Program-made: the position numbers and the translations under genes
Assembly (NCBI RefSeq): GCF_007004625.1
Contig: NZ_VIFV01000013.1
Coordinates: 1 to 64,000 of the forward strand
DNA length: 64,000 nucleotides
Direction of reading: 5' to 3'
Source: Planococcus salinarum
GTDB taxonomy: Bacteria; Bacillota; Bacilli; Bacillales_A; Planococcaceae
Part shown: piece by piece, positions 17,624-27,281 of the stretch
Layout of the letters: every line of letters starts with the position of its first letter
Numbering within the stretch: the stretch's first letter is position 1
The notes under the pieces: generated by a model
Databases searched by the model: none
The model's input: only the letters and a program-made list of their open reading frames with translations
Told to the model about the DNA's origin: nothing

Positions 17624-18776
17624 TCTTTTCTGTCCCAAAGTCTTTGGGGTAATGGCCAATCATGCGTGCCGCTCCCGGTTTCACAACGACCATGCCGCTG
17701 TCCGGTTCTTCTTCTGCAATTTCCCAATCCCGCCAAAGCTCCAGAATTTTCTTCGCCGTTTCTCCGGCCGACTCTTCCCGGTGCTGCTTGCTCCAGCCCC
17801 GCCCGTAAATTTCTTTCACTTCTGCAATCAGGCTTTCAAAAGAGGAACGTGGCAGACGGATTGTCCCGAGCTCCGTCACTTCCAGATTTACGTGCTTGCG
17901 GATATGCGCCATCGTATGCAACGCTGCGTCACTGATTCCCCGCTGATCCGGCAATAATGTATAGCGCTTTTTCCGTTCTGCCAGTGTAAGAAATGCGGCA
18001 TTTTTGAAAACTTCCAGTCGAAAAGGCGTATGTTCTTCCAAATCTTCCCGAAGCCGGTTGCGGAAATTTCGGATATATGCGAAATCCGGATCTTCCGCGC
18101 TTTCCCGGTGCACCACCGGAGAAAACATCAACTTCCGGTAGACACGTTTGCGCCGGAGATCATCGGAATGCCGCTGCCAGTCACTTTCCAGCAACTCTTC
18201 CATGGAATGAAAGCGGTAAAGCTCTTCCGCAAAAGAACGCAGAAAATAACGTCCATAAATCGACACTTCATACAGCACTTCCTCTTCTTCATTTGACTGG
18301 AACAGTTCCAGGCTGCCGTCGATCGTTTTGATCAATTTCAACCGCACCACTTCTTTCAATGCCCGGACAAGCGAGCGCCGGTGCTGGTAATTGGTCCAGT
18401 CGAGCGGAAATTCCCCTTGGTACATTTCCTGTATACTTTCGACCAAATCCGACAGCAAAAATTGTTCATCGACCGAGCGCTGTTCGGTAAAAGCGAGTGC
18501 ACTGCAGAAAATGGCGTAATCCATCGGCTCCGAAAACGACTGAATGCCCATCCAAGATTTCGGCTCCACCGGAATTTTTTCGAGTTTAATAAAATGCTGA
18601 TGAATGATCAAATCAAAGCCGAACTTATCACTGATATAGCGCTTCAGCTTATGTTCCCGTTCACGAATCAATTTATAGGCCTGCGGCTCATCTGCCCGCA
18701 GCACCCAAAATTGTTCGAACAAAATAGCCAGCGCTTCTTCCGTCAATTCGTCGAAACGTTCTTCTCGTTCGTTCAT
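17604..18776 (-). CDS. jetB: Wadjet type II subunit JetB (TIGR02678, DUF2398)
   Basis: A 390-residue protein of the TIGR02678/DUF2398 family, the KITE-like winged-helix subunit of the Wadjet SMC complex. Helix-rich N-terminus (EEALAILFEQFWVLRADEPQAYKLIRERE, in part EEALAILFEQFWVLR), a region DYAIFCSALAFTEQR (about 90) and winged-helix-like segments (RSLVRALKEVVRLKLIKTID, about 134) are visible. It works with JetA and JetC; it has no enzymatic motif. ATG start overlaps jetA stop by four bases. Confidence 0.9.
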   Translation of the reverse strand: MNEREERFDELTEEALAILFEQFWVLRADEPQAYKLIREREHKLKRYISDKFGFDLIIHQHFIKLEKIPVEPKSWMGIQSFSEPMDYAIFCSALAFTEQRSVDEQFLLSDLVESIQEMYQGEFPLDWTNYQHRRSLVRALKEVVRLKLIKTIDGSLELFQSNEEEEVLYEVSIYGRYFLRSFAEELYRFHSMEELLESDWQRHSDDLRRKRVYRKLMFSPVVHRESAEDPDFAYIRNFRNRLREDLEEHTPFRLEVFKNAAFLTLAERKKRYTLLPDQRGISDAALHTMAHIRKHVNLEVTELGTIRLPRSSFESLIAEVKEIYGRGWSKQHREESAGETAKKILELWRDWEIAEEEPDSGMVVVKPGAARMIGHYPKDFGTEKSEQLER

Positions 18777-20245
18777 GATTTCACCTCTTCTCTGACAAAG
18801 CGGAAGCGGACGTTCGGCATTTCAAGCGTGCCGTCCTGCGAACGCAGCTGCACCGTTTCATGCGGGTCCAGTGTAACTTCCACTTTCGTGCCGAATTCAG
18901 TCTTGATCGTCCGGTCTTCCCTCATCATTGCTTTGCCGATCCACGACAGCAGCAGTTTCCGGACATGCGGCTCCACGACCGGCAGCTCGTGCAGCAGAAT
19001 CTCGCTGCCGTTCATGTATTGCTCGACGACCCGTTTTTCATATTGGCGCTGTTCAAGATGAAGGCGTTTCGCTTCTTCTTTCCGGCTCCGCTGGTCGACC
19101 ATTTCCGTCGCTTTCGTTTTTTCGCCGTACTCGCGCACTTTCGGCAAGGTCTCATGGTCCATCGGCAATTCCTGCCACGTGTCCGTGTAAATATCATCTG
19201 TTGGAATATGGTCCGAATGGAAATGGCGCGTATTGAATACACCAAACGCCACTGACGATAATTTATGGGCTTCTTCAATCGAATCCATGCCTGCAAACCA
19301 TTTCGCCAAATGCAGATAATCCTCTTTGCGGCTCCGGAGCTGCAGATTGCGTTCTCCAAGGCGCTGAACAATCCGCGTAATGCGGCGAATCGCGTCATTG
19401 GTTCTTCGCTGCAGCATTTGATACTGGCTGTCGTCTCCGCTTAAGAACCAGTCCCTTACATTGGTCCAGATTGCTTCCAATTCAGTCAGCTCATCTGTTC
19501 CGAGCTGTTCAAAGCGGAAGGTCTTTTCCCGATGCCTTGCCACTTTTTCAAAAAAGCGTTTCATTTCCTGCCGTTCCATTGACAATAGGAGCCCCTGGAT
19601 TTGTGAAGCTGTGCGCTGCAGGGCGATGATGAAATCCCGCAAATAAGTGGTGAACTGATCTTTATAAGCGAGAAATGCTTCGGATTTCATTTGCTCATTA
19701 GCATCTTCACTAAGCAGGTAAGCGAAATAATCAGATGTATTCTGCCTGATTTTATTGAAATACGTAATCACATCATCCCAGTGCTGCGCGCAGATTTCAT
19801 CGCTGTCGTTTCCGGAATCCGCGATATGCTGAAGCGATTGATACAGGCGCTCAAACTGCGTCTTCTCGAGTGACCCGCCGAAAGTGTCGCCTGCCTGCTC
19901 GAAATTCACCAGCATCCGTTCAAACTCCACCGTATACGGTGTGCACTGATAGCGGAAACGCCGTCTTTTGTATTCCTCAATCGTGCGGACATTGCCACTT
20001 TCCTGCTGAGCCAGGAGATTTCCCCACCTGACGAGCGCATCAAGATCAACATGCAGCTCTTCGACCGAGTAGGAGTGGAAAGAAGCATACCCTTTCAAAT
20101 GCGCCAAAATTTCTTCCGGAAATAAAAATTCCTTCATGCGCTCGTGCTGTATATAAAAATAGCGCAGAATCGCGCGATACGTTTCACTTTTTTCAGTCGA
20201 CAGGTAAGTAGCTTCTTTTACGCGTTTAAATTGCCCTTCAATCAT
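18773..20245 (-). CDS. jetA: Wadjet type II subunit JetA (TIGR02677, DUF2397)
   Basis: A 490-residue protein of the TIGR02677/DUF2397 family, the kleisin-like subunit that bridges the JetC ATPase heads. The N-terminal segment AILRYFYIQHERMKEFLFPEEIL (in part RYFYIQHERMKEFLFPEE, about residues 28-46) and the EYKRRRFRYQCTPYTVEFERM region (in part RRRFRYQCTPYTVEFE, about 93-110) are typical. It is the first gene of the four-gene operon. The start codon follows GAGGCGTCTCCA. The operon begins about 80 bp from the right 140-bp direct repeat; no clear promoter could be identified in that gap. Confidence 0.9.
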   Translation of the reverse strand: MIEGQFKRVKEATYLSTEKSETYRAILRYFYIQHERMKEFLFPEEILAHLKGYASFHSYSVEELHVDLDALVRWGNLLAQQESGNVRTIEEYKRRRFRYQCTPYTVEFERMLVNFEQAGDTFGGSLEKTQFERLYQSLQHIADSGNDSDEICAQHWDDVITYFNKIRQNTSDYFAYLLSEDANEQMKSEAFLAYKDQFTTYLRDFIIALQRTASQIQGLLLSMERQEMKRFFEKVARHREKTFRFEQLGTDELTELEAIWTNVRDWFLSGDDSQYQMLQRRTNDAIRRITRIVQRLGERNLQLRSRKEDYLHLAKWFAGMDSIEEAHKLSSVAFGVFNTRHFHSDHIPTDDIYTDTWQELPMDHETLPKVREYGEKTKATEMVDQRSRKEEAKRLHLEQRQYEKRVVEQYMNGSEILLHELPVVEPHVRKLLLSWIGKAMMREDRTIKTEFGTKVEVTLDPHETVQLRSQDGTLEMPNVRFRFVREEVKS

Positions 20246-20324
20246 TGGAGACGCCTCATTCCCTTACTATTCTTACTCTTATCGTACTGGAAATTCCTTG
20301 TGATTTCTATGCCCTAAGGTATTT

Positions 20325-20464
20325 ATAGAGGAAACGCGACAGCTCCTCTTTGGCGTATTTTTGTTTACTCCCAACTCTGGTCGAAATACTCCCAACTTTG
20401 TCCTGTTTATTCCCAACTTCACCTGAAATACTCCCAACTTTCCCCGATTTATTCCCAACTCGTC
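20325..20464 (+). repeat. 140-bp direct repeat, right copy, flanking the Wadjet operon (contains 21-bp array 2)
   Basis: Same orientation and length as 12018-12157 with four base differences, all in the first 35 bp. Contains five 21-bp units starting 20366, 20387, 20408, 20429 and 20450. It lies between the 5' ends of jetA and pxpB, in the 318-bp gap 20246-20563 whose remaining sequence shows only a possible TATACT box before pxpB. Confidence 0.92.
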
Positions 20465-20563
20465 AATTCTCAGCCAATATTACCTTCGCTCCCCTTCCGT
20501 CCTCCTCCTTAAAGCTCTATACTTAGAAAATAATCAGATTAATCAAGAAACAGGAGGGTCTTC

Positions 20564-21262
20564 ATGGATTATTCTTTTTCTCCGCTCGGTGACCAGGCAA
20601 TCGTCATTGAAGTCGGTACCGCAATAAATGAACATACGCAAAAAGAGATACTTGCGATATCTTCATTTCTCGAAGCGAATAGCCCGCAATGGATGACTGA
20701 ATTTATTCCCGCGTTCACGACGGTTTCAATCTTTTACAACCCATTGCACATCTCATATGGCGAAGTGAAATCGGGATTAACCGCTTTGCTGAAAGAAGCT
20801 TCCGAAATCACGCCTTCACCGCCCCGCACCATCGAAATCCCTGTATGCTACGGCGGCGATTATGGACCGGACCTTGAATTTGTGGCGCAGCACAATGGCT
20901 TAAGCACGGAAGAAGTGATAGCGATTCATACCGGGACAAGCTATACCGTCCACATGATCGGCTTTGCGCCCGGATTTCCATATCTCGGCGGCATGTCCGA
21001 AAAAATCGCAGCGCCGCGCAGACAATCTCCGCGCGTCAGCATTCCCGAGCGAAGTGTCGGAATCGCCGGGAACCAGACCGGCGTTTACCCCATTTCCACA
21101 CCAGGCGGCTGGCAACTGATTGGCCGCACACCGACTCGGCTGTTTTTGCCGGAAAAAGAAATTCCGAGCCTGCTGCGGGCGGGAGACACTATTGTTTTTC
21201 GCCGAATTACAGCTGAGGAATATCAAACTTTGGAGGAAATAGAAAATGCTGACCATACATAA
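20564..21262 (+). CDS. pxpB: 5-oxoprolinase subunit PxpB (KipI-like)
   Basis: A 232-residue protein with the carboxyltransferase/allophanate-hydrolase subunit 1 fold. Motifs seen: PLGDQAIVIE (about 7-16), EIPVCYGGDYGPDL (about 91), GTSYTVHMIGFAPGFPYLGG (about 126-145), and TPGGWQLIGRTP (about 184). PxpA, PxpB and PxpC together hydrolyse the damaged metabolite 5-oxoproline (pyroglutamate) to glutamate using ATP. It starts after CAGGAGGG and overlaps pxpC by 17 bases. In B. subtilis the homologue KipI also inhibits the sporulation kinase KinA; that role is not shown here. Confidence 0.93.
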   Translation: MDYSFSPLGDQAIVIEVGTAINEHTQKEILAISSFLEANSPQWMTEFIPAFTTVSIFYNPLHISYGEVKSGLTALLKEASEITPSPPRTIEIPVCYGGDYGPDLEFVAQHNGLSTEEVIAIHTGTSYTVHMIGFAPGFPYLGGMSEKIAAPRRQSPRVSIPERSVGIAGNQTGVYPISTPGGWQLIGRTPTRLFLPEKEIPSLLRAGDTIVFRRITAEEYQTLEEIENADHT

Positions 21263-22211
21263 AAGCGGTATGCAGACAACCGTACAGGATTTTGGACGAA
21301 CAGGCTTCCAGAAATATGGTGTGGTGGGATCCGGTGCGATGGATCCCTATGCCCTGCGCATTGCCAACCTGCTCGTAGGCAATAAAGAAAATGCTGCGGC
21401 ACTGGAAATAACTTTAATGGGACCTTCCATTCATTTTGATGAAGACCACGTCATCTCGATTTGCGGAGGCAATCTCACCCCTCAATTGGACGGCAAAGTT
21501 GTGGGATGCTGGCGGGCGATTCCTGTAACAAAAGGACAAACACTGACGTTTGGTAAGCCTCGGTCCGGCAGCCGTTGCTACGTGGCGGTTGCAGGCGGAA
21601 TTGATGTTCCGGCAGTAATGGGAAGCCGCTCCACATACGCACGGGCAGAGCTTGGCGGATATGAAGGACGCGCTTTGGATTCCGGCGACCAACTGGCAAT
21701 CGGTGAAGCAAGCGCCGCTCAGAAATCAGCAGCTCATAATGGTTCCTGGTTTGTACCTGCACCTTCCTATTCGCCCAACCCGGTGATCCGGATAACGAAA
21801 GGCCGACAGTTCGAATTGTTTTCCGAACAGAGCCGAAAAGACTTTTTATCAGAAACTTTTTCTGTAAATTCCCAATCGGACCGCATGGGCTACCGGCTCG
21901 ATGGGCTACGCTTGGCACTTGCAGAAGCGCAGGAAATGATATCTGAGGCCGTGGTCTTCGGTTCCATCCAGGTACCAGCAGATGGCAATCCAATTATCCT
22001 GATGGCCGACCGCCAGACAGTCGGCGGATACCCGAAGATAGCAGAAGCCATCACGGTGGATCTTCCGCTCATCAGCCAGCTGAAGCCGGGAGACCGCCTG
22101 CGATTCACTGAAGTCAGCGTTGAAGAAGCCCAGCGTTTGCTGAAGCTTCAGGAACATACGATAAATTGCTTGAAAAATGCGATCCGTTTAAAAAGGAGGG
22201 ATATGAAATGA
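21246..22211 (+). CDS. pxpC: 5-oxoprolinase subunit PxpC (KipA-like, biotin-dependent carboxyltransferase family)
   Basis: A 321-residue partner of PxpB with the allophanate-hydrolase subunit 2 fold. Diagnostic motifs: [22 protein letters not shown] (in part [15 protein letters not shown], about 11-25), [17 protein letters not shown] (about 106), [10 protein letters not shown] (about 212) and [20 protein letters not shown] (about 240-259). Forms the PxpBC complex that handles the phosphorylated 5-oxoproline intermediate. Its stop overlaps the pxpA start (ATGA). Confidence 0.93.
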   Translation: MLTIHKSGMQTTVQDFGRTGFQKYGVVGSGAMDPYALRIANLLVGNKENAAALEITLMGPSIHFDEDHVISICGGNLTPQLDGKVVGCWRAIPVTKGQTLTFGKPRSGSRCYVAVAGGIDVPAVMGSRSTYARAELGGYEGRALDSGDQLAIGEASAAQKSAAHNGSWFVPAPSYSPNPVIRITKGRQFELFSEQSRKDFLSETFSVNSQSDRMGYRLDGLRLALAEAQEMISEAVVFGSIQVPADGNPIILMADRQTVGGYPKIAEAITVDLPLISQLKPGDRLRFTEVSVEEAQRLLKLQEHTINCLKNAIRLKRRDMK

Positions 22212-22978
22212 CCTATAAAGTCGATTTGAACTGCGATATGGGAGAGGGCTACGGTGTTTATAAACTGGGGCAGGACGAAGATATCCTCGATTACGTAAGT
22301 TCGGCCAACATCGCCTGCGGCTTTCATGCCGGTGATCCGGGAACGATGCGCAGAACCGTACGGATGGCATTGGAAAAAGAAGTTGCCATCGGTGCCCACC
22401 CCGGCTTTCAGGATCTCCCGGGCTTCGGCAGGCGCAACCTGCAACTGTCAGCAATGGAAATTTATGAACTCGTTGTCTATCAGATTGGTGCCCTGTCAGC
22501 GTTTGTCAATGCGGAAGGCGGCATTCTGCAGCATGTCAAAGCCCATGGCGCTTTATATAATATGGCCGCCAAAGATCCCGTTTATGCAGAAGCGATTGCA
22601 GAAGCTGTTTACGACGTGAATCCCGCATTGATCCTGTTCGGTCTCGCTGGAAGCGAACTGATCACCGCAGGTCATGATATCGGTTTGCGAACGGCAAGTG
22701 AAGCCTTTTCTGACCGTAATTATCAGGGAGACGGCTCTCTTACGCCCCGCTCTGATGTCGATGCGCTCATAACAGATACGGACGAAGCCATCGCGCGCGT
22801 GGAACAGATGGTCCGTGCCAACAAAGTTCTGACAACCCAGGGAACAGAGGCTGAATTGAAAGCAGATACCATCTGCATTCACGGAGACGGGGAAAATGCC
22901 CTGGCGTTTGCCGAAAAAATATCCAAGTCTCTGCTGGACTCCGGCATCCAAATTGTTAAGGTTTCAGAAATTGTATAG
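22208..22978 (+). CDS. pxpA: 5-oxoprolinase subunit PxpA (LamB/YcsF family)
   Basis: A 256-residue TIM-barrel-like protein of the LamB/YcsF family. The N-terminal [11 protein letters not shown] (about residues 6-16), [14 protein letters not shown] (about 33-46), [15 protein letters not shown] (about 62) and VKAHGALYN (about 98-106) are diagnostic. Start at 22208 is preferred because AGGAGGG lies upstream and the ATGA overlap with pxpC is classic; an in-frame ATG at 22166 would only prolong the N-terminus. The pxpB-pxpC-pxpA order is unusual only in that pxpA is last. Confidence 0.94.
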   Translation: MTYKVDLNCDMGEGYGVYKLGQDEDILDYVSSANIACGFHAGDPGTMRRTVRMALEKEVAIGAHPGFQDLPGFGRRNLQLSAMEIYELVVYQIGALSAFVNAEGGILQHVKAHGALYNMAAKDPVYAEAIAEAVYDVNPALILFGLAGSELITAGHDIGLRTASEAFSDRNYQGDGSLTPRSDVDALITDTDEAIARVEQMVRANKVLTTQGTEAELKADTICIHGDGENALAFAEKISKSLLDSGIQIVKVSEIV

Positions 22979-23028
22979 ATATTTTTTTCACAGTATCCAA
23001 AATATTCTTCCGGGCAGGTGAGACAAGC

Positions 23029-24855
23029 TTGAAACAGATATCCACCAGGCATCACAGCGCTCAACTATTCATGATGGCCGTATCCTTAATTGGCTGGTCG
23101 CTGGCAGTGTTCGCACTGCTTCAGTTGCCGGCTATTGAAAAACCGTTTGAATTGTTATTCCTTCTGACTTTCATTTTCATCTGTGAACATTATCCGATGC
23201 CTTTCAGGAAAGGGAATTCCTCCCTCACCTTCCCGATTGTATTCCTTACATACCTTATTTATGGAATCGAGATTACAATCATCCTTTATTTTCTCGGGGT
23301 GCTTTTGACCACATGGATCAACCGCAGGCCATTGCGGATTATTTTCTTCAATCCTGCCCAGCTCGTTTTGAGTTTGACCGGAGCCCACCTGTTCCAGAGT
23401 ACATTCCTGCCTTTGTTAAGTGCTCCGGAAATGTGGAAGAACTTTATATCTCTATTTGTTTTTATCGCCATCTTCTACGTGTTAAATAATTTCATGGTCG
23501 ATACTGTTCTTTTTCTCCGTCCGGAAAAATACACAGTGGACATTTGGATAGAAAAAGGAAAAGGGGAACTTTTCAGTTTCGGCATATCATTGGTATACGG
23601 TTTTCTCCTGTATTACCTGGGTGGTCAAAATCGGGGAGAAGTGGACATTTTTTCTTACTTCTTCTTCCTCTCCCCTTTGATCTTTCTGGCATTCATCAGT
23701 TCGACCATTTTGCGTCTGCGTGCTGATAAGCAGCGGTTGAAGGCATTGTTCCATTTTTCTTCCGAATTGAACAAATCCATTCCGACAAAGGAATGGGATC
23801 GTGATATCAAATTGCTGTTGAGTGATGTGGTTTTTTATGAAGAAAGCTTTTTGTTCACCAAAGATGATCAGGACAATTGGAAACTGGCATTTTCGGAAGG
23901 AAGCGGCACGAATTTGCACGAAGCCCTCGAAAAAGAGGACTTCTCAAAACTGGAGAAAATCCGCACCACCCAAGTGTTTAATAAACAGGATCTTGATCTG
24001 GCCCCGTTATCCGGCTGCTTTGACAAGAACATGCAGGCAGCCGTGTACGCACCGCTGATACTGGACAATGAATTGATCGGCTGCCTGATCCTGACAAAGA
24101 TCCGCACCAACAGTTTTGTCGTGGAAGATGTCCATTCCATTTCAACGATTTCAAACCAATTGGCTATTTTCCTGAAAACCCAATTGCTGTTCACTGAAAA
24201 AGAACAACGGATTTTGCTGGAAGAACGCAACCGCATTGCGCACGATATCCATGATGGCATTGCCCAGACTCTGGCTGGGGCCGTCATGAAATTTGACAGC
24301 GCCGCCCGGAGAATCCCTTCTCACCCGCAAGAGGCCCTGCGGATGATCAATAGCAGCAATGATACATTGCGGGAGGGCCTGAAAGAAATCAGGGATTCGA
24401 TCTATGCCCTTCGCCCCCACCCCACCGAAAACCTCAGTTTGGATTTGGCAATCCAAAAAAAGGTCGACGATTTGAAGAAGGACGGACACAACGGCCTGGC
24501 GATTTCTTTTGAACGGCGGGGCGCTCAGACGCGGTTAAGTTTATTGACGGAAAAAGTCATTTATTCCATCACCCAGGAAAGTATGCAGAACTGCATCAAA
24601 CACGCGCAGGCTACTTCACTGAATATTTTATTGAGCTATCAAAAAGAACAGATTTTTCTCAAAATCAAAGATGACGGCGTCGGCTTCTCTTTGTACGAAG
24701 CAATGACCACCGCTATGAAGGAACCTCATTACGGGATACTGCAAATGAATGAAGACGCAGCAAAAGTTGGAGCAACACTCCAGATTGAAAGTAGCGAAAC
24801 CAACGGCACAGAAATTATCGTCAGAATACCGAAAATGGGATTTGAAGGGGGATGA
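23029..24855 (+). CDS. Membrane sensor histidine kinase with GAF domain (HisKA_3 / NarL-type)
   Basis: A 608-residue sensor. About seven to eight hydrophobic segments fill residues 12-230, a GAF-like domain covers ~240-390, then the HisKA_3 dimerisation helix [12 protein letters not shown] (about 399-410; phospho-acceptor probably H408), and a HATPase_c domain with [15 protein letters not shown] (N box, about 511) and KDDGVGFS (G1 box, about 548). It should phosphorylate the response regulator encoded next, with which it overlaps by four bases. The start is a TTG after AGGTGA; a Met-Met 15 codons further in is the alternative. The input signal is unknown; subtilase genes follow downstream. 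Confidence 0.88.
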   Translation: MKQISTRHHSAQLFMMAVSLIGWSLAVFALLQLPAIEKPFELLFLLTFIFICEHYPMPFRKGNSSLTFPIVFLTYLIYGIEITIILYFLGVLLTTWINRRPLRIIFFNPAQLVLSLTGAHLFQSTFLPLLSAPEMWKNFISLFVFIAIFYVLNNFMVDTVLFLRPEKYTVDIWIEKGKGELFSFGISLVYGFLLYYLGGQNRGEVDIFSYFFFLSPLIFLAFISSTILRLRADKQRLKALFHFSSELNKSIPTKEWDRDIKLLLSDVVFYEESFLFTKDDQDNWKLAFSEGSGTNLHEALEKEDFSKLEKIRTTQVFNKQDLDLAPLSGCFDKNMQAAVYAPLILDNELIGCLILTKIRTNSFVVEDVHSISTISNQLAIFLKTQLLFTEKEQRILLEERNRIAHDIHDGIAQTLAGAVMKFDSAARRIPSHPQEALRMINSSNDTLREGLKEIRDSIYALRPHPTENLSLDLAIQKKVDDLKKDGHNGLAISFERRGAQTRLSLLTEKVIYSITQESMQNCIKHAQATSLNILLSYQKEQIFLKIKDDGVGFSLYEAMTTAMKEPHYGILQMNEDAAKVGATLQIESSETNGTEIIVRIPKMGFEGG

Positions 24856-25496
24856 AAGGAATGATTCAAGTATTGCTGGTGGATGACCACGCCATTTTAC
24901 GGGACGGCTTAAAAACATTAATTGCGCAGGAAGAAGATATGGAAGTGATGGGAGAAGCGACCGGCAGTGATCAGTTGATCGCAATGCTGCCTGGAGTTAA
25001 GCCGGATATCATCATGATGGATATTAATATGCAGCAAATGAACGGCATAGAACTGACCCGGTGGGTGAAAAATAATTATTCCTCCATTAAAGTCATTGTA
25101 TTGACCATGTACAATAACGATGAATATTTTATGGCAGCCATCCGGGAAGGTGCCGACGGCTATTTGCTGAAGGATTCCCCATCCAAAGATGTTATCGATG
25201 CCATCCGCACCGTTGCAGGAGGTGAATCGGTTATTCCACAGGCCATGACCAAAAAACTGTTATCGATGCATAAACAGGAAAACAATGAGGACGACAAATC
25301 ATTGACGCCGCGTGAAATGGAAGTTTTATTGGCACTTGTCGAAGGGCTGTCCAATAAGGATATCGGTTCCCGCCTTTATATCAGCGACAAGACCGTAAAA
25401 ATCCATGTCAGTAATATTTTCAGGAAGTTTGATGTCAAAAGCCGTTCACAGGCGATTATTTTTGCCGTGCAAAATAATTTGGTTCCGTTGGGATGA
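24852..25496 (+). CDS. Response regulator, NarL/FixJ family
   Basis: A 214-residue regulator: receiver domain (residues ~5-120) with acidic pair DD at 11-12, phospho-acceptor D57 in [10 protein letters not shown] in VLTMYNN and LLKDSPS; LuxR-type helix-turn-helix at ~148-212 ([22 protein letters not shown]...[15 protein letters not shown], given in part). Pairs with the upstream kinase. The ATG at 24852 overlaps the kinase stop; an ATG three codons later, nine bases behind GGGGG, is an equally good start. Targets unknown; the following protease genes are natural candidates but are behind a terminator. Confidence 0.93.
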   Translation: MKGMIQVLLVDDHAILRDGLKTLIAQEEDMEVMGEATGSDQLIAMLPGVKPDIIMMDINMQQMNGIELTRWVKNNYSSIKVIVLTMYNNDEYFMAAIREGADGYLLKDSPSKDVIDAIRTVAGGESVIPQAMTKKLLSMHKQENNEDDKSLTPREMEVLLALVEGLSNKDIGSRLYISDKTVKIHVSNIFRKFDVKSRSQAIIFAVQNNLVPLG

Positions 25497-25504
25497 CTCA
25501 TTTT

Positions 25505-25555
25505 AAAAAAGGCGCAGCCCCTTACTACTTAAGTAGTAGAGGCTTACGCCTTTTT
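25505..25555 (+). terminator. Terminator of the two-component operon
   Basis: Arms AAAAAGGCG and CGCCTTTTT enclose a second helix, TACTAC/GTAGTA with GCC/GGC pairs, and a T-run follows. Confidence 0.85.
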
Positions 25556-25589
25556 GTGTAGGAAAAGATACGTCTCGGGATGAATGGCG

Positions 25590-25619
25590 CTGACACGCAA
25601 TAAATGAAATTATTATAAG
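25590..25619 (+). promoter_or_regulatory. Candidate promoter of the first subtilase gene
   Basis: CTGACA (25590-25595) and TATAAG (25614-25619) with 18-bp spacing, 34 bases before the start codon. Weak match, by eye only. Confidence 0.3.
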
Positions 25620-25652
25620 AAGAAATATTCTGAAAATACAAGGAGGATTTAC

Positions 25653-27107
25653 ATGAAAAGATTATTCATCGTTCTCAGCACCCTTTGTTTAGCACTCGGC
25701 CTTGCCTTCAACCCTTTTTCGTCAACGCAAAAATCTTCGGCTAATACAGAAGGCGCAGTTATTGATTCGAAATTGCAGGGTTTATTGCAGGACCGCCTGA
25801 CCCCGATTGAAGTCATCATTACGTTCAAAGACAGCGGAGACCCGGATGCCGGCAGCCTTCAATTGCTTGAAAGCCTGGGCATCACAAATGCGGTCCTGTT
25901 CCAAAGCCTGCCGATTGCCGGGGCATTGCTGACGCCGGCACAGATTGACAAATTAGCGGATTCGCAAGACGTTCTTTCCATCTATTACAATGCGCCGCTT
26001 CAATACGAAAACGAATCCTCCACTTCTTTGACCGGCGTTGATCAGGTCCGTGAGGATGCAGATTTCCAGGCTGCCAATGGCGGTTTGCCGATCACCGGTG
26101 AGAACATCGGGGTTGTCGTAAACGACAGCGGTGTCGATGGCACTCACAAGGATCATGAGCTGGGTAAAAACCTTGTCCAGAACGTCATGGCCAATATCAA
26201 CTTGAACAGCACAATCGGCTTGGCTCCAGTTGCTTACCTGGAGAATGTGCCCAATACGGACTCCACTTCCGGGCATGGCACGCACGTTACCGGAATCGTC
26301 GGCGGCACCGGCGCGATGTCCGGTGGAAAATACGAAGGCGTTGCTCCGGGCGCGAACCTGATCGGCTACGGTTCAGGAGCAGCCATTGCCATTATGGATA
26401 CAATCGGCGGATTCGACTATGCCCTGACCCACCAAACTGAATACAATATTCGGGTCATCACGAATTCATGGGGCGACACCAGCGATTCCGATACGGACTT
26501 CGATCCGCACCACCCGATCAATATCGCCACCAAAAAATTATATGACCGTGGAATCACCACAGTTTTCTCTGCAGGAAATGCAGGTCCCGGGGCCTCCACG
26601 ATTTCCGGGAATTACAAAAAAGCACCGTGGGTCGTAACAGTCGCAGCCGGTAATTCTGCAATGGAGCTGGCCGATTTCTCTTCACGCGGTGTTGAAGGAA
26701 AAGGCGGCACCGTGGTAATCGACGGTGACACTTTCATCTGGTCAGACCGCCCGACCATCACGGCACCAGGAGTAGATATCGTGTCTACGCGTGTGTTCAC
26801 GCCGCTATCAGCCTTGAGCCTTGAAACAGACGCTTCCGGTATTTCACCAGCGCACTTGCCTTATTACACAACGTTCAGCGGAACCTCGATGGCTGCACCG
26901 CATGCTGCGGGCATCATCGCTTTGATGCTTGAAGTGGATCCGGCTCTTTCTCCCGCTGAAATAAAAGACCTACTGCAACAGACGGCCACACCAATGCCAG
27001 ACTACGGAACATCGGAAGTTGGCGCGGGATACGTAAATGCTTATGAAGCAATCACAGCGATCAAAGCAGACAATCTTGCTGCAACGAAAAAAGCTTCAAA
27101 AAAATAA
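25653..27107 (+). CDS. Secreted S8 family serine protease (subtilase), short form
   Basis: A 484-residue secreted protease. A signal peptide covers residues ~1-31, an inhibitor-like propeptide ~35-125 (IEVIITFKD... ALLTPAQIDKLADSQDVLSIYYN, in part), then the catalytic domain. Triad by motif: Asp158 (VVVNDSGVDGTH), His208 (SGHGTHVTG), Ser412 (SGTSMAAPH), with oxyanion Asn309 (FSAGNAG). It ends ~15 residues after the catalytic domain in a lysine-rich tail, with no anchoring domain, so it should be released into the medium. It closely resembles the following gene and is a tandem paralogue. AGGAGG site before ATG; strong terminator after. Confidence 0.93.
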   Translation: MKRLFIVLSTLCLALGLAFNPFSSTQKSSANTEGAVIDSKLQGLLQDRLTPIEVIITFKDSGDPDAGSLQLLESLGITNAVLFQSLPIAGALLTPAQIDKLADSQDVLSIYYNAPLQYENESSTSLTGVDQVREDADFQAANGGLPITGENIGVVVNDSGVDGTHKDHELGKNLVQNVMANINLNSTIGLAPVAYLENVPNTDSTSGHGTHVTGIVGGTGAMSGGKYEGVAPGANLIGYGSGAAIAIMDTIGGFDYALTHQTEYNIRVITNSWGDTSDSDTDFDPHHPINIATKKLYDRGITTVFSAGNAGPGASTISGNYKKAPWVVTVAAGNSAMELADFSSRGVEGKGGTVVIDGDTFIWSDRPTITAPGVDIVSTRVFTPLSALSLETDASGISPAHLPYYTTFSGTSMAAPHAAGIIALMLEVDPALSPAEIKDLLQQTATPMPDYGTSEVGAGYVNAYEAITAIKADNLAATKKASKK

Positions 27108-27113
27108 GTTTTG

Positions 27114-27144
27114 ACAGCCCCCTCTTCCAGGGGGCTGTTTTTTT
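27114..27144 (+). terminator. Terminator between the two subtilase genes
   Basis: ACAGCCCCCT and AGGGGGCTGT pair perfectly, followed by seven T residues. Confidence 0.93.
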
Positions 27145-27281
27145 CCCTTAAGCCCTTGGTAGTATCCTCAAATAGGTCCTTCGCCAGCCCAAAATACGCC
27201 CTTTGCGTAATAGGCAGTTGAAAGGATAAAGATGATAATTAAATTATATTTTCAAACTATTTCGAAAAGGAGAATGATGAA

